64,000 nt of DNA, taken from contig NZ_JAINRC010000006.1 of assembly GCF_020400655.1 (NCBI RefSeq), positions 186,001 to 250,000 of the forward strand, written 5' to 3'. Below are positions 18,185-25,860 of this stretch, piece by piece. A program made the translations under genes and the position numbers. The stretch comes from Streptomyces spinosus. Its GTDB lineage: Bacteria; Actinomycetota; Actinomycetes; Streptomycetales; Streptomycetaceae. Within the stretch, counting starts at the first letter, position 1, and the number at the start of each line of letters is the position of its first letter. Under the pieces are notes generated by a model. The model made no database searches and had not been told where the DNA came from. It was given only the letters and a program-made list of their open reading frames with translations.

Positions 18185-18777
18185 CGGCGACCGTGCGGGA
18201 CTTCGACGACTCCTGGTCGCTTCCCGGCGACCGGGCGTCGGCACGCCTGCGCCCGGACGGCGCACTGGAGGTCACCGCGCCGGCGGGGTCGGACCTCTAC
18301 CGGATGCCGGGCATCCGGGAGGTCGACGGGGTGCCCGAGGTGTCCCGCCTCGTCGAGGGCGACTTCACCCTGACGGTGCGTGTGTCGGTGCACGGTGCCG
18401 CGGGCGGCGCCCGCTTCTCGGACGCGGGCGGTCTGCTCGTGCACACCGCGGACGGCTGGGCCAAGATATGTGTCGAACCTTCGCCGCAGGGACGGTGGGG
18501 GCTGGTGACGGTGGTGTCACGGCCCGACTCCGACGAGGCGAGAGGCCCGGACCTCGCCGGCCCGGCGGCCGAACTCGTCCTGGTCCGCGAGGGGACCCGG
18601 CTGGCGTTCCTGGACCGTGTGAAGGAGACGGGCGAGACCCGCTTCGTCCGCACGCTCACCGTCCCGCCCGGACCGCTCCGGGTGTCGCTGTTCGCCCAGG
18701 CCCCGTTCTCCGAGCACTGCACGGCCGTCTTCGACCATCTGAACATCACGCCGGAGGCCCTCCGTGACCGCCGTTGA
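18181..18777 (+). CDS. DUF1349-like concanavalin-fold protein
   Basis: A 198-residue beta-rich protein starting at GTG 18181, overlapping the SDR stop. FDDSWSLPG, the central GDFTLTVRVSV, DAGGLLVHTADGWAKICVE, and a C-terminal sheet follow the layout of DUF1349 proteins, a concanavalin/lectin-like fold sometimes found with sugar enzymes. No signal peptide or catalytic residues are obvious. The function is not known. It may bind or isomerise a carbohydrate substrate of the operon. Confidence 0.65.
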   Translation: MTATVRDFDDSWSLPGDRASARLRPDGALEVTAPAGSDLYRMPGIREVDGVPEVSRLVEGDFTLTVRVSVHGAAGGARFSDAGGLLVHTADGWAKICVEPSPQGRWGLVTVVSRPDSDEARGPDLAGPAAELVLVREGTRLAFLDRVKETGETRFVRTLTVPPGPLRVSLFAQAPFSEHCTAVFDHLNITPEALRDRR

Positions 18778-20044
18778 ACGGCCGCTGACGGGCACCGCCA
18801 CGTCCTCCGGCCCGGCCGGGCCGGAGGACCTCGTCGCCCACGTGACCCGGGTGTCCAGAAGGCTCATGGGCCTGAACGGACCGATGAGCGCCGGCGAAGC
18901 CGTCGAGGACACCCGCCGGCACGCCCGTGCCCTCGGGCTGCCGGCGGACGGACTCGCGCGCCGGCTGCATCGCGGGCTGGCGCAGACCGGCGCGCTCGGC
19001 CCCGACGAGATCGCCGAGTACCGGCGCAACATGCGCGCACTGCTCGTCTCCACCGGTGTCGCCGATCCGCTGCGGCCCACTCCCCGGGAGTTGTTCGCCG
19101 CGTTCCTGCGGATGGGACGGGAGGTGGTGGCGGCACTGGCCGCGGCCGTGCCCGCGCGGACGGACCGGACGGTGGTCTTCCTCGGCACCGACGCGGAATA
19201 CCTCAAACCGGCGTACGACCTCCTGGCCGGGGACCCGGCGGGGTCGGAGGTGTTCTATCTCAGCCGGCTCTCCCTGCTCAGCGACACGGAGCGCGCCGTG
19301 CTCTCGCGCACCAGCAAAGCCGTCTTCGGCCCGCGGGAGGTCACCAGGAAGGGCTCCCCGGGCCGGTACCGGGCCTGGATGGACAACGGCCTGGTGCCGT
19401 CGCAGATGTTCCGGCTGCTGTCGGCGGCCCGTGCGGAGGCCGAGGCGGAGGAGGGGCCGGACGGCCGCCCCTTCGACGAGCTGTTCCTGGACCGCTTCGC
19501 CGACGAGGTGGTGTACGGCACCGACCAGGGCGTGCGCCGGGCCCGAGGACCTCTGACGATGTTCGGCTCGGCTGTCCCGGAGACGGACGCCGTGCTGCTG
19601 GAAGGCATCGACAGCGGACTGTTCTCCCGGCGTTGCCTGGCTGCGGGCAGGCAGTTGCTGGCGGGGGCGGCCCACTCCGCCGGGCGGGGACTGACGCTGG
19701 TGGACCTGGGGGCCGGCGGCACCCAGCCGGCCCTGCTGATGGGTGCCGCGCGGGTGCTCGCTCCGGCGGCGGACGTGTCGGTCACCCTCTTCACCCCGCA
19801 TCCGGGGCGCTGGGGGCGGCCGGGCCGGCTCTTCCGGCCGGCGCCGCTCACCTCGCTGTTCGCACTGGGCGTGGAGACGGTCAAGAGCTTCGCGACCGAC
19901 TACCAGGGCGCCGCCAGGGGAGCGGCGCACACGATCGTCGCCGTGGAACCGGATCAGCTCCTGCTGGCTCATCTGAAGCACCTCGCCTTCCACCGGGCGG
20001 CGCTCGAGTTACGCGGCGAGGCGAGCGTGCCGTCCGGCGGATGA
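18764..20044 (+). CDS. Unknown protein with a TTA leucine codon
   Basis: A 426-residue protein that I cannot assign to a family. An N-terminal helical part (to about residue 115) is followed by RTVVFLGTDAEYLKPAYDLL, an alpha/beta segment with VFYLSRLSLLS, and a second alpha/beta segment with LTLVDLGAGGTQPALLMG. The two segments resemble nucleotide- or sugar-binding Rossmann-like halves but no catalytic motif is clear. GTG at 18764 has GGAGG upstream and overlaps the previous gene by 14 bases. The last gene of the operon carries a TTA codon at 20009-20011, in frame (ALE-L-RGE), which would make its translation depend on the bldA tRNA in Streptomyces. Confidence 0.7.
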   Translation: MTAVERPLTGTATSSGPAGPEDLVAHVTRVSRRLMGLNGPMSAGEAVEDTRRHARALGLPADGLARRLHRGLAQTGALGPDEIAEYRRNMRALLVSTGVADPLRPTPRELFAAFLRMGREVVAALAAAVPARTDRTVVFLGTDAEYLKPAYDLLAGDPAGSEVFYLSRLSLLSDTERAVLSRTSKAVFGPREVTRKGSPGRYRAWMDNGLVPSQMFRLLSAARAEAEAEEGPDGRPFDELFLDRFADEVVYGTDQGVRRARGPLTMFGSAVPETDAVLLEGIDSGLFSRRCLAAGRQLLAGAAHSAGRGLTLVDLGAGGTQPALLMGAARVLAPAADVSVTLFTPHPGRWGRPGRLFRPAPLTSLFALGVETVKSFATDYQGAARGAAHTIVAVEPDQLLLAHLKHLAFHRAALELRGEASVPSGG

Positions 20045-20063
20045 GCCCACCGCCGCAACCCCC

Positions 20064-20111
20064 AGCCTGACCATGCGTGTACGTCGGCAGAGGTACACAC
20101 ATGGTCAGGCT
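20064..20111. terminator. Long hairpin, probable terminator after the sugar operon
   Basis: Arms 20064-20082 and 20093-20111 form a 19-base-pair stem with a single mismatch around a 10-base loop. It lies 20 bases past the stop of the last + strand gene and faces the convergent dehydrogenase gene. No clear U-tract follows, as is usual in Streptomyces. Confidence 0.65.
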
Positions 20112-20243
20112 TGTGCGCTGTCGCCTGCCGCGACACGTGAAGGTGCCGGGCTGTCGCCCATGGCCGCGCGAGGTGGCTGGTACCGCTCCCGGTGCTCCGG
20201 GCGCCGCACGGGATCACGGCGGTCGTCACGGGCGCGAAAACGG

Positions 20244-20284
20244 CCTGCGCGGGCCGGAACCCTCCCGGTTCCGGCCCGCGCAGG
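20244..20284. terminator. Perfect 18-bp hairpin, probable terminator of the convergent dehydrogenase operon
   Basis: Arms 20244-20261 and 20267-20284 are perfect reverse complements around a 5-base loop. The hairpin lies 10 bases beyond the stop of the minus-strand gene at 20294. On the minus strand the stem is followed by a short run of T (complement of AAAA at 20237-20240). Confidence 0.8.
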
Positions 20285-20293
20285 CGTCCGCTC

Positions 20294-21346
20294 TCAGACC
20301 TTGACGGCCGCACCACTGGTCAGCGCCTCGCGGATGGCCACGGCGAGCCGGACGGCACGCACCCCGGCCGCGCGCCCCGGTGAGGGCGCGGACCCCGCCT
20401 TCAGCGACTCCGCGAAGTGCGCCAGCGCGTAGGCGCTGATGTCGCCCCGCGAGGGCAGCTGCCACGTCTCCTGCACCGGCGCCTCGGCACCGGCCTCCGC
20501 CCATTCGAGGCCGGCGAACATGTGGTCCCGTCCGGTGAGCCGGGCCTGCCCGTGGCGCGAGTAGACGGACAGTGTGGCCGGCGTGCGCATCGCCTCCGCG
20601 CCCAGGGCGCCCCCGGTGAGCACCGCGGTGGCGCCCGAGGCGAAGCCGACGACGACCCCCACGCCGTCCTCCAGCGGGCTGCCGAGGTAGGAGCCGCCCG
20701 CGGCCTGCACGGACACCGGTTCGCCCAGGAGGAAGCAGAGGGTGTCGAGCATGTGGCAGGTGTTCTCGTTGACCACGCCGTTGCCGACCGCCGGGTCCCA
20801 CACCCACGCGGGGCTGTCGTGGCGCGGCAGCACGAGGTCGGCGTTGACGAGGAGTCCTTCGCCCAGCGGCCCGTCGAGCAGTTCGCGCAGCCGGGCGACC
20901 GCGGGCAGGTGGCGCAGGCAGAAGTCCACCATCACCGGCAGACCCGGGAAACGGTCGAGGACCTCGCTCATGGCCTCGCTGTCCGCCTCGTCCGCGGCGA
21001 AGGGCTTCTCCAGGAAGATGGCGACGCCGCGTTCGCCGGCCGCGGTCACCAGCCGTTCGCGGCTCTTCGGCGGTACGGCGATCACCACCGCGTCCAGGGT
21101 CTCCTCGGCCAGCATGCGGAGCCCGTCACGATATCCGCGGGCCCCCAGCTTCGAGGCCCACGGCTCCAGGTCGATGCCCTGTTCCTCCGGGTGGAGATCG
21201 GCCACGGCGACCAGCTCGACCCCCTCCATGGCGGACAGCACCTTCGCGTGGCACCGGCCGAAGCCGAGTCCCACGACCCCGAAACGCAAGGTCGTCTCAT
21301 CCGCCGGGTCCTTGGTCGAGTTCGCCGACGTGTGTGATGTGCTCAT
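20294..21346 (-). CDS. Gfo/Idh/MocA-family dehydrogenase
   Basis: A 350-residue NAD(P)-dependent sugar or cyclitol oxidoreductase. The N-terminal Rossmann fold has RFGVVGLGFGRCHAKVLS, AVADLHPEE and VVIAVPPKSRERLV. The catalytic region EKPFAADEA carries the conserved Glu-Lys-Pro. The C-terminal sheet domain includes NENTCHMLDTLCFLLG, with the His used as an acid/base in this family. ATG at 21346 with GGAGA upstream is preferred; the open frame extends to 21475 without a ribosome site. It lies downstream of an aldo/keto reductase and opposite the sugar operon. Together these two enzymes add sugar redox capacity to the cluster. Confidence 0.88.
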   Translation of the reverse strand: MSTSHTSANSTKDPADETTLRFGVVGLGFGRCHAKVLSAMEGVELVAVADLHPEEQGIDLEPWASKLGARGYRDGLRMLAEETLDAVVIAVPPKSRERLVTAAGERGVAIFLEKPFAADEADSEAMSEVLDRFPGLPVMVDFCLRHLPAVARLRELLDGPLGEGLLVNADLVLPRHDSPAWVWDPAVGNGVVNENTCHMLDTLCFLLGEPVSVQAAGGSYLGSPLEDGVGVVVGFASGATAVLTGGALGAEAMRTPATLSVYSRHGQARLTGRDHMFAGLEWAEAGAEAPVQETWQLPSRGDISAYALAHFAESLKAGSAPSPGRAAGVRAVRLAVAIREALTSGAAVKV

Positions 21347-21395
21347 GCGGAAGTCTCCAGTCGTCGTGGGGTGGCGGCTCGGTACAGGGCGGCCG

Positions 21396-22334
21396 TCATG
21401 AGCCGTCGTCCGGCCAGAGGCCGTTTCCGGACGGCCAGGTCGGGTTCGCCACGCCGGCGAAGACCGACCGCACATCGGCCAGCAGCTGCGGGTCGGGGGC
21501 GGTGTCCAGTGCCCGGATCATGGCGCGCAGATGGTCGCCGTCGGCCGTGCCGGTCAGCACGCTCCCCAACGCGTCGTTGGCGAAGGCGAACTGAATGGTC
21601 AGCGTCGCGAGGTCGGCGCCGCGTTCGGCGCACAGCGCGGCAGCACGGGCGGCAGCGGCACGCAGCTCCGACGGGGCCGGGTGCCAGCGGGGAGGGCCGG
21701 CCTGGGTGAGCAGGCCCATGGCGACCGCACTGCCCAACACCGTCCCGGTGCCGCGTTCCCGCCACCGGCGCGCGGCAGCCGTCAGGGACGTGTCGTGTAC
21801 GCCGTACCGGCAGTAGGACAGCACCACGTCCAGCTCGGCGGCGCTGACAGCGGTGTCGAGCACCGACAGCGGCAGCCCGGACACGCCCACGGCGCGGGCC
21901 TTGCCCTCCGCCTTGAGCTTCTCCAGCAGCGGCAGCACCACCGTGGTGACGTGACGGGGGTCCGCGTACTCGATGTCATGAGCAAGCAGGATGTCGACGT
22001 GGTCGGTTTCCAGCCGGCGCAGGCTGTCCTCGAGTCCGGATCTGATGCGCTGCTCCGAGAAGTCGAACTCCTCGGGCGCGTAACAGCCGACCTTGGTCGT
22101 CAGAACGACCTCGTGCCGGCGTCCACGCAGCACGGTACCGAGCATGGTCTCGGCGAACCCGTTGCCGTAGGAGGGCGCGGTGTCCACGAGGTTGATGCCG
22201 TTGTCGAGTCCGAGTCGCAGCGTGTCGGCGACGGCGCCGGGATCCCGGCGGCCGAATATGCCCATGAAGGCGGTCGTCCCGAGCCCGATCACGGAGACCT
22301 TCGGCCCCCCTCGGCCGAGTACGCGGTACTTCAT
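21396..22334 (-). CDS. Aldo/keto reductase (L-galactose/L-fucose dehydrogenase-like)
   Basis: A 312-residue TIM-barrel oxidoreductase. It begins MKYRVLGRGGPKVSVIGLG, has DTAPSYGNGFAETMLG with catalytic Asp and Tyr, LTTKVG with the Lys, and LLAHDIEY with the His. The order and spacing resemble L-galactose or L-fucose dehydrogenases that oxidise an aldose at C1, or aldehyde reductases. ATG at 22334 is chosen by family alignment; the frame is open to 22391. It is the first gene of a two-gene minus-strand operon with the Gfo/Idh/MocA dehydrogenase. Confidence 0.88.
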   Translation of the reverse strand: MKYRVLGRGGPKVSVIGLGTTAFMGIFGRRDPGAVADTLRLGLDNGINLVDTAPSYGNGFAETMLGTVLRGRRHEVVLTTKVGCYAPEEFDFSEQRIRSGLEDSLRRLETDHVDILLAHDIEYADPRHVTTVVLPLLEKLKAEGKARAVGVSGLPLSVLDTAVSAAELDVVLSYCRYGVHDTSLTAAARRWRERGTGTVLGSAVAMGLLTQAGPPRWHPAPSELRAAAARAAALCAERGADLATLTIQFAFANDALGSVLTGTADGDHLRAMIRALDTAPDPQLLADVRSVFAGVANPTWPSGNGLWPDDGS

Positions 22335-22634
22335 CCGCTCACGCCCTTTCACACGTCCGGCGCGTGCTCGTTGCACGTGCTCTGCGGTCATCGTGTGACT
22401 GGGAAAGGGGCGTCCACCTCACCTGAACGGGCGGGATCCACGCGGCTTCCGAGCCGTCGGGGGGTGCACGGATTCCACCCGGTCGCACTGTTGGCCCGTC
22501 CCGCCGCCGCGTGGTGAGTTGGGTGGGCGGGACCACTGCCCGCTGCCGCCCGCGGGCGGTGCCCGACGAGCTGGGAGGAATCAGCAGATGAGCCACCGGA
22601 CGGCTGCGTGTGACGGCGTCGGACGGCGTGAGCG
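22335..22634. promoter_or_regulatory. Divergent intergenic region
   Basis: These 300 bases lie between the aldo/keto reductase and the EEP-family gene, which are transcribed apart. Promoters are expected here, but I see no clear -10/-35 pair, operator or long repeat. No coding segment is convincing. Confidence 0.4.
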
Positions 22635-23504
22635 GTGACGGGCCTCCCGCAGGGTGGTGACGGCACGGACACCGTCATGTTCTGGAACCTGTACGAGACC
22701 GGCTTCGAGCGGCAGCGCGGCGATCACGCCCGCTGGGAGGTGCAGCGGCAGCTGATCCTGCGGGAACGGCCGACCGTGCTCCTCGTCACCGAGGCATGGT
22801 GCTGGGACCTGGACGGCCAGGCGCTCTTCGAGGACACCAAGCGGAGCCTGAACATGGACGGCGCGCTGTTTCCCGCGAAGACCGGCTGTCACCAGGCGGT
22901 GCTGTGGCGTCCGGAGGTGGAGCTGGTCGAGACCGACTGCTATCCGCACGAGCTGGTGGAGTGGCACGGCTTCGGCTGCGCGGTCCTGCGCCTGCCGGGC
23001 CGGACCGCTCCCATACGTTTCGTGGTGGCCCACCTCGATCCGTACAGTCCGCTGAACCGCCGGATCGAGTCGGACCGGCTGCGCGGGTTCATCGGGCCGC
23101 ACGCCCTCGCCCAGACCCTCGTGGCGCTGGACGCCAACTCGATCGCACCCGGAGATCCGGAGCCGGACTGGTCCTCGGTGCCGGCCCACCGGATCGGCAA
23201 CCACCTGATGCCCGGGGAGACGGTGGCGGACCGTTCGCCGCTGGGTGCCCTCCTCGGTGCCGGCAGCCGTCCGCTGCTGGTGGACGTCGCCGCTCACACC
23301 GGAGACCGAAGGCCCACGTACCGAACACCGACGGACGGGGACCCGAGCCGGCGGATCGACCTCTTCCTCGCGTCGCCCTCGCTGCTGTCGAGCATCGAGT
23401 CCTACGACCAGGTGACGCGCCCGTGGGAGGAGACCGGCGGGCTCGCGGCCTCGGACCACGCGGCGATCCGGCTGCGGTTGCGGGGACCGTCGTCCCGCGG
23501 CTGA
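22635..23504 (+). CDS. Endonuclease/exonuclease/phosphatase-family hydrolase
   Basis: A 289-residue metal-dependent phosphoesterase of the EEP fold. The family residues appear in order: WNLYETG (Asn), VTEAWCW (Glu), HLDPYSPLN, LDANSIAPGD (Asp-x-Asn) and ASDHAAI (Ser-Asp-His). Family members hydrolyse phosphodiesters in nucleic acids, phosphoinositides or small molecules. No DNA-binding extension or signal peptide is visible, so a small-molecule phosphoesterase is plausible. The GTG at 22635 has a weak ribosome site, and ATG at 22677 is an alternative start that keeps the whole domain. It converges on the SAM-binding transferase gene. Confidence 0.75.
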   Translation: MTGLPQGGDGTDTVMFWNLYETGFERQRGDHARWEVQRQLILRERPTVLLVTEAWCWDLDGQALFEDTKRSLNMDGALFPAKTGCHQAVLWRPEVELVETDCYPHELVEWHGFGCAVLRLPGRTAPIRFVVAHLDPYSPLNRRIESDRLRGFIGPHALAQTLVALDANSIAPGDPEPDWSSVPAHRIGNHLMPGETVADRSPLGALLGAGSRPLLVDVAAHTGDRRPTYRTPTDGDPSRRIDLFLASPSLLSSIESYDQVTRPWEETGGLAASDHAAIRLRLRGPSSRG

Positions 23505-23518
23505 GCGCGGGACGACGG
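23487..23518. terminator. Hairpin spanning the stop codon of the EEP gene
   Basis: Arms 23487-23499 and 23506-23518 are perfect 13-base complements with a 6-base loop that contains the TGA of the EEP gene. The next gene converges and its stop is only 13 bases further on, so the structure could terminate both transcripts. Confidence 0.65.
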
Positions 23519-23530
23519 CCGGTCCGGTCA

Positions 23531-24499
23531 TCAGTCCCGGGACGCCTCGTCGGAGGTGTCCGGACGCCGCAGGACGTAGAACTGGAAGATCGCGTCCTCG
23601 GCGTCCGGGTGCGCGGCGATGGAGGACACCACCCGCAGCCCGGTCTCGGCGGCGAGTTGGCGGACCACCGGCAGCACCGGTGTGTGTCCGAACACCAGGG
23701 CGTGACCACCCGGGGCGATCAGCCGGGCGAGCGTGCGGAATCCCTCGACGGCCACGTCGGTGGGCATCACCTCCGCGTTGAGGAACCGCATGATGAGCAC
23801 CTGGACGGAAGCGTCGGGGACCGGTGAGCCGAGCCCGTCGGCGACGAATGCCCCGGGGACCTTCCGCCGGGCCGCCTCGACCATGTGCGGTGACGCGTCC
23901 GAGGCCAGGATCCGGCACTGCGGGAACGCGTGGGCCAGCGAGGAGATGTAGGTGCCCGTGGAACAGGCGGGGTCGTAGAGGGTGTCGCCCGGCCGTACCA
24001 GGTCGCGCAGCCGCTCGACGCTGACCGCCCGGAAGTGGGACTCGTCCGGGTCGAGGCTCTCCGCCAGTTCCGCGCTGCCGTCCCAGACCTCGGCGGGCAC
24101 CAGCGCCTCCCGCCAGTCCTCCGTCAGCCGGGGAAAGGGGAAGTCGATGTCCGCCTCGGGGTCCTTCGCCGCACGTGCGAGGGCCTCGGCCCCCTCCTCG
24201 GCCGGCCGGGGCGTGTAGTAGAAGACCACCTTCTCCCGGGTGAACCTCAGGGTCTCGAACTCCCCCATGAGCATGCGCGGGGTGAGCACGGAGGCGGGGT
24301 CGATGCGGCCCGGCGGAACCAGCTTGCGGCCCAGCCAGGTCCGTGCTCCCTCCCGGAGCAGGAAGTACTGGAACAGGGCGAACGGGGTGGGCTCCGTCCA
24401 GGCGCACAGCTGGCCGACGGGACCGAATCCGCCGGCGGTCGCGGACTCTATCTCCCGCTCCCGGGCGAGCCAGTTCTTCTCTTCCTTGTGGCTGAACAT
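23531..24499 (-). CDS. SAM-dependent methyltransferase-fold protein, possible 3-amino-3-carboxypropyl transferase
   Basis: A 322-residue class I SAM-binding protein. Motif I is the unusual TLYDPACSTGTYIS near residue 185, followed by ILASDASPHMVEAARRK (motif II acidic residue) and a late strand APGGHALVFGHTPVLP. The N-terminal 170 residues form a separate helical region starting MFSHKEEKNWLARE. From memory, DPACSTG-type motifs occur in proteins annotated as isonocardicin synthase-like, which transfer the 3-amino-3-carboxypropyl group of SAM and release methylthioadenosine. An O- or N-methyltransferase is the default alternative. The methionine-salvage operon in the same locus favours the first possibility but does not prove it. 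AAGGTGA precedes the ATG. Confidence 0.75.
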   Translation of the reverse strand: MFSHKEEKNWLAREREIESATAGGFGPVGQLCAWTEPTPFALFQYFLLREGARTWLGRKLVPPGRIDPASVLTPRMLMGEFETLRFTREKVVFYYTPRPAEEGAEALARAAKDPEADIDFPFPRLTEDWREALVPAEVWDGSAELAESLDPDESHFRAVSVERLRDLVRPGDTLYDPACSTGTYISSLAHAFPQCRILASDASPHMVEAARRKVPGAFVADGLGSPVPDASVQVLIMRFLNAEVMPTDVAVEGFRTLARLIAPGGHALVFGHTPVLPVVRQLAAETGLRVVSSIAAHPDAEDAIFQFYVLRRPDTSDEASRD

Positions 24500-24621
24500 G
24501 TGTGATCACCTTCGTTGTCCGGTTCGGGGCCACCGGCATGGGTGCCGGCCGCCCGCTGAGCGGCTATCTGGGGGTATGTGGCACAGGCGCGTCGCGGCTG
24601 GTCTCCGCGCGGCCTGCGGGG

Positions 24622-25860
24622 TCATGCCGAGGTGAGCCGCGCGGGCCGGGTCTCCGGAGCACGCAGCCATGCGGCGAAGGCCGTGGCCGGCACCGCGGCG
24701 GTGAGGACGAACGCGGCCGGGTAGGAGACCGTCGCCGCGGTGAGCCCGGCCAGCACGGGGCCCACGACGGCGCCGGTGTCGGCGACCAGTTGGAAGGCCG
24801 CCAGTGCCGAACCGCCCCTGGCGTCGGGTCCGACCACGTCTGCCACGGCCGCGCCGTGTGCCGGGGCCGTGGCACCGCAGCCGAGGCCGGTCAGCACCGC
24901 GGCTGTCAGCAGCGGCAGCGGACCGCCGCTGAAGCCGATGCCGGCGAGGCCCGCGACGGACATCGCCAGACCGGTGAGGGCGACCGGCCGGCGGCCCCTC
25001 GCGTCGGTGAGGCGGCCTGCCACGGGCAGGACGAGGGCGTTGCCCACGGCGAACGCCGTCAGGCACAGCGACGCCAGCGTGCCGGCGTGGGCGAACCGGG
25101 CCTGCGCGTACAGCGGGAGAAGCGAGACCGGAACGCCGTAGGCGCCCCATCCGACCGCGAAGTTGGACACCAGGGCCGCCCTGTAGGTGCGGTGCGCCAG
25201 CACATGGCGCAGCCCCACGACGCGTTGACCGGCACCCGTTCCCGGTGCGTCCCCGGACGGCCGGGCCGGACGCAGCAGCCTTGCGGCGGCCAGGGCGGCG
25301 ACGGCCAGGCACCCGCCGGCGACGGTGAACGGGGCATCGCGGGCGACGGCGAGGAGCCCGGCCCCGACGAGGGGACCCAGCACGCTGCCGACCTCGAACC
25401 CCACCGACCACACGCCGAAGGCCCGGCCGCGCAGGGTGTCCGGGGCGGCGGCCACGAGCACGGCCACCGCGGACACGGTGAAGAGGGTGGATCCGACCCC
25501 GCCGACGACCCGCAGCAGCAGCAGCTGCCCGTAGCCGGTGGCCTGTCCCACGGCAGCGGTGCTGACGGCGGTCAGCAGCAGGCCGGCGGGCAGGGCCAGG
25601 CGTGCGTGTCCGGTGGTCACGAACCGGCCGGCGACCGGGGTGAGGACCAGCCGGGCGAGGAAGTAGGCGCTGACCACGGCCGGCACCGCTGCCGTGTCGG
25701 CGGTCAGCTGCGCGGCCCGCACGGTCAGGACGGGGGCGATCGCGGCCGCGCACAAGGAGGACACGAAGACGGTCGCCACCAGCAGCCACACGGCCCGGGG
25801 CAGCCGCTCGCGCGTGCGTCCGCCGGCGCGGGCGGCCGCACGTACCGGCCCCCCGCTCAT
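24622..25860 (-). CDS. MFS transporter, probable exporter
   Basis: A 412-residue integral membrane protein with about 12 hydrophobic helices, of the DHA/sugar-efflux type of the major facilitator superfamily. Motif A-like sequence GRFVTTGHARLAL follows helix 2, and the central loop after helix 6 (residues about 190-210) is short and basic. ATGA coupling with the preceding regulator gene (overlap 25857-25860) means both are translated from one message. It probably exports the cluster product or protects the host. Substrate is unknown. Confidence 0.85.
   Translation of the reverse strand: MSGGPVRAAARAGGRTRERLPRAVWLLVATVFVSSLCAAAIAPVLTVRAAQLTADTAAVPAVVSAYFLARLVLTPVAGRFVTTGHARLALPAGLLLTAVSTAAVGQATGYGQLLLLRVVGGVGSTLFTVSAVAVLVAAAPDTLRGRAFGVWSVGFEVGSVLGPLVGAGLLAVARDAPFTVAGGCLAVAALAAARLLRPARPSGDAPGTGAGQRVVGLRHVLAHRTYRAALVSNFAVGWGAYGVPVSLLPLYAQARFAHAGTLASLCLTAFAVGNALVLPVAGRLTDARGRRPVALTGLAMSVAGLAGIGFSGGPLPLLTAAVLTGLGCGATAPAHGAAVADVVGPDARGGSALAAFQLVADTGAVVGPVLAGLTAATVSYPAAFVLTAAVPATAFAAWLRAPETRPARLTSA

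Noticed and set aside
20073..20432. Small open frames across the hairpin region
   Set aside because: They overlap terminators and the 3' end of the dehydrogenase gene and have no ribosome site or motif.
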